From Motacilla alba alba (Eukaryota > Chordata > Aves > Passeriformes > Motacillidae): a stretch of DNA of 64,000 nt. Shown one piece after another: positions 48,901 through 57,900 of this stretch (position 1 is its first letter; each line of letters begins with the position of its first letter). Where the stretch lies: contig NC_052018.1 of the NCBI RefSeq assembly GCF_015832195.1, positions 35,903,052 to 35,967,051 on the forward strand, written 5' to 3'. A program made the translations under genes and the position numbers. The notes beneath the pieces are model-generated. The model was not told where the DNA came from, did not search any database, and saw only the letters and a program-made list of their open reading frames with translations.

Positions 48901-51900
48901 GTCTAAATGAAAAGCCCCACTAACTCCTTCAGTAATGCAGCAATATTAACCCATCAGCCTCTCAGATAATCTGAGTCTGACTTTAAGGCCAGCTTCTTCC
49001 TCTGAGCTGACAGGGACCAGGACTGATGTAGGAATAGGTACGCAGGTATCCCTTTGGAAAACTCTGCAACAAAACAAAGCACTGTCTCAAGAATTTCCCT
49101 CTTAGAAACACTGAGTACAGAAGAACAGAAGAAGGCATCAGAGACTTAAAGAAGAAAAACAGGTCAGGTTTTGGAAATAAAATTAGTATTGTATTAGTAA
49201 TCCAATTGAAAGGAAGTTTAGTTAAGGACAGCTTGTTCTATCTATGAGCAATCAGAGGTGGGTTTCCTAATGATCTCTCTTAGATATTTGGGTACCTAAA
49301 CATTCCACTATTCAGTGCTGACTTCACACTCCAATCTCCAGCACAACTGTCAGTCTTTATTAAACCCAAACACATCCTTTCACACATTTTCTGTCTTTCC
49401 CATATCATCCCCAGACCTTGTTACACTCACCAGTTAATGGCAAGATGCAGCCCATGTTGGAACTGATTGTGACTTAGAGGTGCTGACTGGTTAGCCAGCA
49501 GGTAAAATACAGAAGGTAACTTTCTCTCCCAGAGGTCAATACATTGTATTTATGCCCTTACTGGGCTGCCAACTGTCATAATGCCAAAAGAAATTCATTG
49601 TCATGGAAATATTTTTCTTTGTCAGATCCGGCTAAAGTTGCCCAATGGGGTCAAAATTTATTAGAAGCAGAGTGACAGGAAGACAGATGGACAGATAATG
49701 TGACTGCACACGCTTTGCCACCTTAAGAAACCTGCCCCAAAACTGCCTAAAGGCTCTCAGAGGGCCTCTCTGCTGTGTTTCAGGAAAATATGTTTTCAGT
49801 TCTTACATTTCAAAGCCTCTGACAATAGCAGTTGTAAAACCAGCTGACAGATCATTAATTAGAGCACTGCTTCTGAGAAGGGACCATTACAGTAATACTG
49901 CTATAATTCTGTGAAGCAGGACCATTATTTGTTATAACACTGCCATATATTTCAGCTGAGCCAGTCCAAATAAAGAGGGGAGTACCTACTTTGAAAAAAA
50001 TAGTTGGAACTACTAGGTCAGAAGGATGATTCTAAGAGTTGTGCGCTGCACAAATGGCATACACGTAAATAACAGGTACTGTGATTGCTATACCTTCAGG
50101 AACCTTTATATTAAAATACATCAAATTCTTGATATTCAGACTTCAGAGGGCTACTTAGTATCTTCAAAGGCAGACTGAATGAGGTCAGCTGAGAAGCCTT
50201 TTATCCACACAGCACTTCACTGCTTAACTGTCACTGCCATGTTCATTGTTCATGTACATTGTAGTGATAAAATTATGTCTAAGGGGCAAACATGAATGAA
50301 ATATGCAAGGATGAAATTTACTCAATTTTTGGTGAACTCATTCTGTATTCAGTTCTTATGAAACAAATCATAAGCGAAACAAAGCTCTACTGTAAGCTAC
50401 AGTTTCATGCTATCAGCAACAGAAACATGATCAGGAAAGACAAGCTGCAGGGGATATAATTTAATAAAGGAAAGAATGTTTTATGACCACTGTCACAATC
50501 CTGAGAACGTTACACCACACTCTCTAAAACCCAGGAACTTAGTCTAGAATGACAACAGGTAGAACTGAATGTATTTTAGTTATCTACACTTATGTGTCTG
50601 AATATAAAAGTGGAGTGAAAGTAGGGTACTGACTTAAAATTTTTAACCTGATTCTGTTCATAAAATTAATTCCTCGATGTCCCCAAAACCAGCAGTACCA
50701 TTGAAACTGGAGGGGGCAGCATAAAGGCTGGAATAACCAAAAGTGACCACTTGACAGACGCTGCACTTTGTTTGCCACTTAAACATCAATAAACGGACAG
50801 TTTCCAGAGCCTACTGCAAAAGAAGTGGGTATTTCTATAGTTTTCAGAGGTGTACCAGCTTTTAAGAATGAGGTAATGGGCATGATTGCCTTTATTTAGA
50901 TGCCTAAAAATATGCCAAAACCAGCTTTTTGGGGGAAATTAGAAAAGGAGATGAGAATATAGATCAATTTGAAATGCAAGACTGACAACAGAAGCCAACA
51001 AAGCTGTGAATGCTATGGATGGGTCAGCTGCCATAATAGAGGGATAACTACAGATCCAGCAATGGGACATAAATGATCTCTGGCATGGGAATAAATATCA
51101 AGCCATGCATGCTCAGGCTGCACTTGAGAGGACTTTTCAGTCCTCACTGATCTGATGATTTCAGAAGAGATGGGGATGCCTATGTGTGTGCACACTGGAC
51201 TGACAGTCTTCCAGTCCCTATTCACTTGCACATTCTCCATCTACAGACCTCTCTTCTGCTGCACTTTAAGGGGAAACTGAGTATTTTCGGGAAAGTACAG
51301 AGATATTTCTAGAGAGATAAACTTTCTGGGCCCCAATGTGCCAAAATATGGTTGTTGTGGAAATTAATTATGCTCTATGAATAATGAGAAAAGGAACAAC
51401 AGCAACAAAAAAAAACCAAAAACAAAACAACCAACCAAACAAACAAAAAAACCCCAAAAAACAGAACAAAAAAAACCCCCAAAACCCACAAACAAACCAA
51501 CCAAAAAAACCCAAACCAACCCCCTCCCCCCCACCCAAAACCAAGCAACCAAAGAAACAAAATCCAAACCCAAAACCCAATCCAAAACATATAACCCCCA
51601 AACTACACATTTAGTCTGAGAGAGGAGCTACTGAGGGACAGTTGGATAAAATTTGTCCTGTTATTTTTTCCAACATCAGTACAGGTCATACTGCTGATGG
51701 ATCAGTCTGGATTGTTTTGTTCAGATTTTTTAAGGAAATGAACTATACATTATCCCTATGGAAACAAGATATCATTCCTTATGAGCACAGAGTGAATCCA
51801 GTGGGCCTACAAAAACTGAAGCTGGAAACCTAGACCACACTACACAGTAGAAAAGGGCAGAGCATAAAAAAAAAATATTGAAACATACCAAACTGCATGC

Positions 51901-54900
51901 CCCAGTCACCAAGGTAATTTATTCTCACTACTTCATGTCCCAGTGCAACTTTGAGATTTGCTATAAAATTCCCTGGTAATGAAATAAAAATGGTATTATT
52001 ATTCAGTTGTAGGTAATCTCTCATCCCTACGGAACAGTTTTCTGGTTTTGTATCACCTGTATTCAAAAGGAAGAGGAAAAGCAATCCGATGGAATACTCA
52101 ACAGTATTTGCTAAAATACCTGACAACTGAAAGCAACAGTAGCAGTAATAGTAAAAAGCAAGCTCCTTTCTGAGCAGGAAAAGAAAAGCTGTGCATCTCA
52201 ACAGTGCCAGAAAGTGTCCCACACAACAGGGACAGAAACATACACGGCTGGATGTACATGCACATACTGTCAAGCATGAAACCATGAAAAGCCTTTTAGA
52301 GACATCTTGTATTCTCACAAATACGTGACATTATACATAATTCCATCAAAGTCAGGAACCCTCATACAATGTTAGGCAAGCACTCAAAATTCACAAACTG
52401 CTGTTAATTGTGATGCTAAAAAGAGAACATCAAGTCCCGGATCTCTATAGACTGCTGGAGCAGCTCTGAGCTCTGCACTTAACAGACTATGCTCCAAACT
52501 TGTCATATCGTATAAGGACACATAAATAAGTTCCAGATGCCTCTACAACAAAAACCCTTCATCTCTCCCCTGAGCTCAGTTAAAACCTTAGAATTACAAA
52601 GAAGAAATACCCACATGCTTTCCTCTCTTTTCCTGTGCTTCAGGGGCACCTTTTCATTACAATACTGTTGTAAAGGATGCAGAAAGATCTCTCCTCTTGT
52701 ATTGTTATAACCTCACATTATAGCTTGCAGTTACTTCCAATTCCATTCTCTGTAGTTAATTAATTATCTTACTCTGGGACAAACACTGGTCTACAGAAAT
52801 ACTTCTGAAAGTGGTTTTTTTCTGTAACAAAGGATACAGAAATGGAACAAACGCCAAAATACATAATTTCACTCAACTATCTGTCCATGGAAGAAGCAAT
52901 TACTTTGCATAATTAATAACTATACATGATTAATTAAGTATAATTAAAAACTGATACATTATTAGATACACAGATTTTGTAGGATCTTCTGCTACAACCT
53001 ACTAGTTTTTATTGTGAGATCAGGAAAAGAGGGACAAATACAGTTTTCCATATACCATTAGAGCACTGCACAAGGAATTTATTAATTATTCTATCAGAAA
53101 TTACATCAACTGTCTCAGTAATACTGGCATAAAGTAATTAGCATATAAAAGCAAGCTTTTTGCAGGACAGCCACCAAGACATAATGATCTGAACTGCTCT
53201 GCAGTCCAGTACAAATTGAGAATTTAAAATTCAAAGGACTCTCATAACACCTCAATGAAAACTGCCTTGGGTGTCTTTGAAGACCGATTTTAAGCTACTT
53301 CATTTAATATACACAGTCATAAAACTGTACTATGTGTGACTTAATAAATCTGCCAGCAACACACCACATTCTTTTCTTCCCTGCATAATGAGCAGAAAGG
53401 TTTTAATGAGCAAGTGGAGCCTGACAGGGCCACTCACACCCAAGGAGGGAGATGCTAGCAGTGCTCCCCTGTCAAGTGAGGCAGGCAGACACAGCAGCCC
53501 TCCCAGGAGGCAGTGAAATGCACACTCACCTACTATGGTGGAACGCAGATGTCCTATGTGAAACTTTTTGGCAATATTAGGGGAGCTGTAACAGATTTTA
53601 ACAAATAACATTTTTTCAGTGGACAGAACTGTCAGATCACCAAGTTAAAAGAATTCAACTCATGCATCTAGAAGAGCTGAAATAGAAGCTTCATTTTCAA
53701 TTTTCCCATAAGATTCCCTGATTAGCTTCTGTCCTAGACAGCAAGTTTTCCTATCCAACCAGTTTTCTTTCCCTCCAGTATCAGTTAACAGACAGTGTTG
53801 CGGTCAAATCACCCCACAAACCAAGCCAACAACAAAAAAATCTAACCAAAGCCCAGTCATGCTTGTGACAAAGAACCAAAAATATCTTCTCACTTTTTAC
53901 AAGTTTTGGACATACGGATCATTCTCCTCATGTCTTTTTCAGAGATACATCAGGACGAGAGATCTTGTGTACAAGGATCAGCAACCAAAATTACATCTTT
54001 CCAGCAATGCCCACCCTCACAAAGAAAAACAACAAAAAACCAACACTCTACACAATTGTTAGCCCAGATAACAAAAAAGAAAGCTCAGCTATGAAAATTC
54101 AACCCCCAAATTAAAGCCAAGTTCTTACATTCCATGACTACCGAAGCCTGCACAGGAATATTACTCAGCAAAAATATTCATACATAAAAAAATCTGAGTC
54201 AGCCACTTTTCATTCCGTGAGTAGGTGAGAGTCAACAAAATTGCACTAGAAAAAAATTTTGGGGGCAGCAAATCAACAAGATTTAGCCAGACAAATGCCT
54301 GACTGCTTTAACGAGTCAGGGAAGAAGGTATTAAGGCGCAAAAAGAAATTCATTAGTGCCTGGAAATTCAGATTTTGTTCCTTCATAACAAAATAATAAT
54401 TTTTTTTTCTTAAAAACTGAATGCTATAATGCATTAGATGAGAATATTCTTAATGGAGGGCTGCATAAGGCATGAACTCCTTAAATACCAAAAACACGTT
54501 CTGGGAAAAAGCCTCAAATCCCTGAATATAATTTATATTCTACTTGGTGAATATATCAGTGTCAAATACAGCTAAATATAATACTGGTTAATGTGGCTTA
54601 ACATCACAGGCATCACACTCTACAGCAACGAATACCAACCAGAAAATATCAATCAGCAGACCAGGCACTTGCCTCAAAGGGCCCCTCAGATGTGCTTACC
54701 TGAACTCAATCACTGCCTTTTGTCTGGGAACTGTAGAGAAAAGTTCACTTTTTACTCCATACTCTGAGCCATCTTTCCACACCTGCTGCAGCACAGTCTA
54801 AAGCACAGTTAAAAATAAAACAAACAAAAAAACCCAACAAAGCAAAAAAAAAAAAAAAATCCACACAAAAGAATTTCATCAACAGAAGGCATCTCCAGGA

Positions 54901-57900
54901 AAACTGTTTGCCAGCCACAAAGGAGACTGATCCCACATCCTTTATTCACATTAGTAATTAGATGGCTGGTATGCCAAGCAAACAAGGTCTCATACGCAGA
55001 TTAAAAATGCCACTAACTTTAGAAAGCTGCATCTGATCAAATAAAAAACCTAAGAGAAATTGTAGGCAAACTTCTGGTGAAAATTAAGACTAAATTTTGT
55101 GAAAACCTTCTACTCTTTTAGTGCCAAACAAAGCCAGCTCTTCTACCCTAATGTGTCCAAACACTCCCCTTTCTTTCTCCCACCTGCAAGTCTGTAAGGC
55201 CAGCATGAGTGATCTATACTAAAACATGTCAGCTTTGAAAGTCTGGAGGCTATGTAAAATACCTTAAAATACTCCTCAAGACAGTTTGTGTGAGTTTTAT
55301 CAGTAATGTGCTCATAGCACCAAGTCAGTCCCTACAGAAATTGAAATGTGTAAGGTCACACGGGCCAGTGCACCATAGACCTAACCTATGAAGCTGCATG
55401 AACTGGACAAGCCTCCTGAAGATAACAGAAGCCCTTAACAAAGTGAAATAAAGTGGAAATCTCACTTCATTCAGCGGAAATTTTTCTCATTTTTCCCACT
55501 CAAAAAGTCACTTTAAAGTTTTTCTGCAATACTTGTTTTTTTCAAGGAATAGCATCTGGAAAAAAGCCTTTAATTCTGTTCTTATTATGACACCTAAGAA
55601 AGCAAGCTAGACACATACACAAAATTGACCTATAGACCTAGTCTCTAATAGCCACTGGCTTGGTTACAATGTATATGTATCAGGATATTGAGGAATACAT
55701 CTTCCCTTTGGGATTTTTTTTGCCCTTGATTTGTTTTTTTCCTAGCAAAGTGTGTAATGAAAGATCTGCTTCCATGAAATACTTCTATGTCAGATAAAAC
55801 CAAGAGTATTTGCAAGATGAAAACTTTTGAGCTGTACACTGTAAAAACTCAAAGTAGATGTAAATAAGCCTGCATTTTAAAGGAGAGAGATGAAAATGAA
55901 GAGTTATGATTATTAGTGAACAGCAGATGCATTGTTTCCTCACAAGAGGAAGCTTTCTTGAGCCTCGTTTCAAATGCTAGGCCTACACAACAAATCAACA
56001 ACAGGGATCCTCAGGGAAAACTTGTGAAAGACAATTTTACATAGAAAATATCTTCCCAATGCAATAGTAGGTATTCTATAATTTTATACTGAGAAAAGTT
56101 ATTTTTACCTTAAAGCACTTGAAAGACACTACTCACCTTTGCTAATAATTCCCTGTTTATTGTAAAATTCACTGTTCCTGGGCCAGCGCTGATTGCACTC
56201 ACTACTGAATCACATTTTAGCTAGGAGAATAAAACAAGACAGAAACTTTAAATGAAAATGGGTGAACTGGAAAACTGTTATTCAATCCACTGTGAATATT
56301 AATTTAATCCACTGTAAACATTAAATGTGATTTATTTGTTTGAAGCAATCATAAAGGGATCACTTCATCAATGCTGTTGGAAAAGGGACAATTCTATTAT
56401 TTCCCATTCATGCTTAATAAGCTCTGAATACAACTCAGCTTGAAATGCCACACATATGTTCCACTTCAGGCCCTGCCTGTGCACAGTCTGTGTTTCCTTT
56501 CGAAAGGGAGCAGTGGTTGAACTCTTTGTACAGACAAAAGCTGAAATACATTTGACAACTTACATAGTAGCTGTCAGCACTTAAAAAAAAAAAAAAAAGT
56601 TAAGTGACAACATTCTGTGGCACCCCATGTCACAAAATAAAGATATTAAAGGTCATCTTATTAAAAATTTCATTTACAGTTTCCATAAGGCACAGGTCTT
56701 GAAAATTCTGAATCCATAAGGCATATTTGGCCAACCAACACCTAACGTCAAGAGAAATTAGGTCTCTTCACAGACCAAGAGCTTTGGATCTCAACCTGTC
56801 AAGTCTGAGAGTTCCTTATTAAACAGCTGTCTTTCATAGTCAAGAAGTTGTCTAAAAAAGGAAGAAGAGGGATGGAAAGCATATAAAAATATGACACAAT
56901 CACCTTCTCACTTGGTCAGTATCTATGAGTGAGGCAAGCTACTCTCCTACTGAAGCTCAGCACCATGAGAGGAAATTGTACCCCCATGCTAGGTCTCCAG
57001 CTCAGACAGTGACCTGTCCAGGAGGAGTCATAGCTAGCTTTGAAATTCTTTTATTTTCACAAGCTCAGCACTGGAATTTGTTGTTAGCAAACTCCCAAGC
57101 AACATGAAAAAAATATTTACTATGTGGACACTGAATTTTCCACCTTACTGTTTTACAAACAGTCCTTTCTACTTATGAGCAGAGAGAAAACAGAAATACC
57201 CACTGGACTTTCTCCACCATATTTGTTCTGGTAAATGTTTTCTACATAATCTGTCATTTGTCACGTCAGTAGTTTTTAGTGAGACCGCTCATTTGTCCTC
57301 TCCACAGCTTTAACCACCTCTTCTCCAAGTGCCCTGTGGTCCTCTAGTAACCAGATGTACCTGTGCCCAAGGCTTGGACTAGGATGCCACTGTACAGAAG
57401 CAGTAAAAAACCCAACACAACATCCCCTCCACAAAGAAGTAACAGTACAAAAATGAAACAGGAGTCAGCCAGCCACATGAAATCAAAAGCCCATGGAAAC
57501 AAGACCCTTCTGACTTTCTAAAAGACAATTTTCAGTGCTTCAGAGCACATTGCTTCATCTATTGTCTCGTGGCCCTATATTTCGGCTATTTTAGTCAACT
57601 GGAAAAACGTCCATCTCTTTTTGTCTAACCTAAATACCTATATTTCAAATATCGTATCAAATATTTCCTCAGAAGTGACTAAGAGCATTCTGTTGAACCC
57701 TGAGGCACTCCATCAGCTGTTTATCGTGACAAAAACCAGTAACTGCAGGTATTTTTCTGTCTGCTAGTTTTTGATACATGGTTGTATTGCTAGTTTAAAC
57801 ACTGCTCACCTTCTTTGGAGATGACATGACCACTCTAAACAAGTTAAACTAAATGCATCGCATTTATTCACCACCCAACACAAAACACTCCTTAGAGATT

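Larger units (their letters stand above)
48368..51888 (-). other. RARS2: RARS2 intron 7
   Basis: 3.5 kb. It starts next to an 11-bp tandem duplication (tattgacaggt, about 48381-48402) and contains the A/C tract at 51402-51603. No gene or retroelement is recognised. Confidence 0.65.

Noticed and set aside
51364..51619. Overlapping 70-80 codon frames of K/N/Q/P/T (plus) and F/G/W/L (minus)
   Set aside because: They are translations of the A/C tract; low complexity explains them fully.
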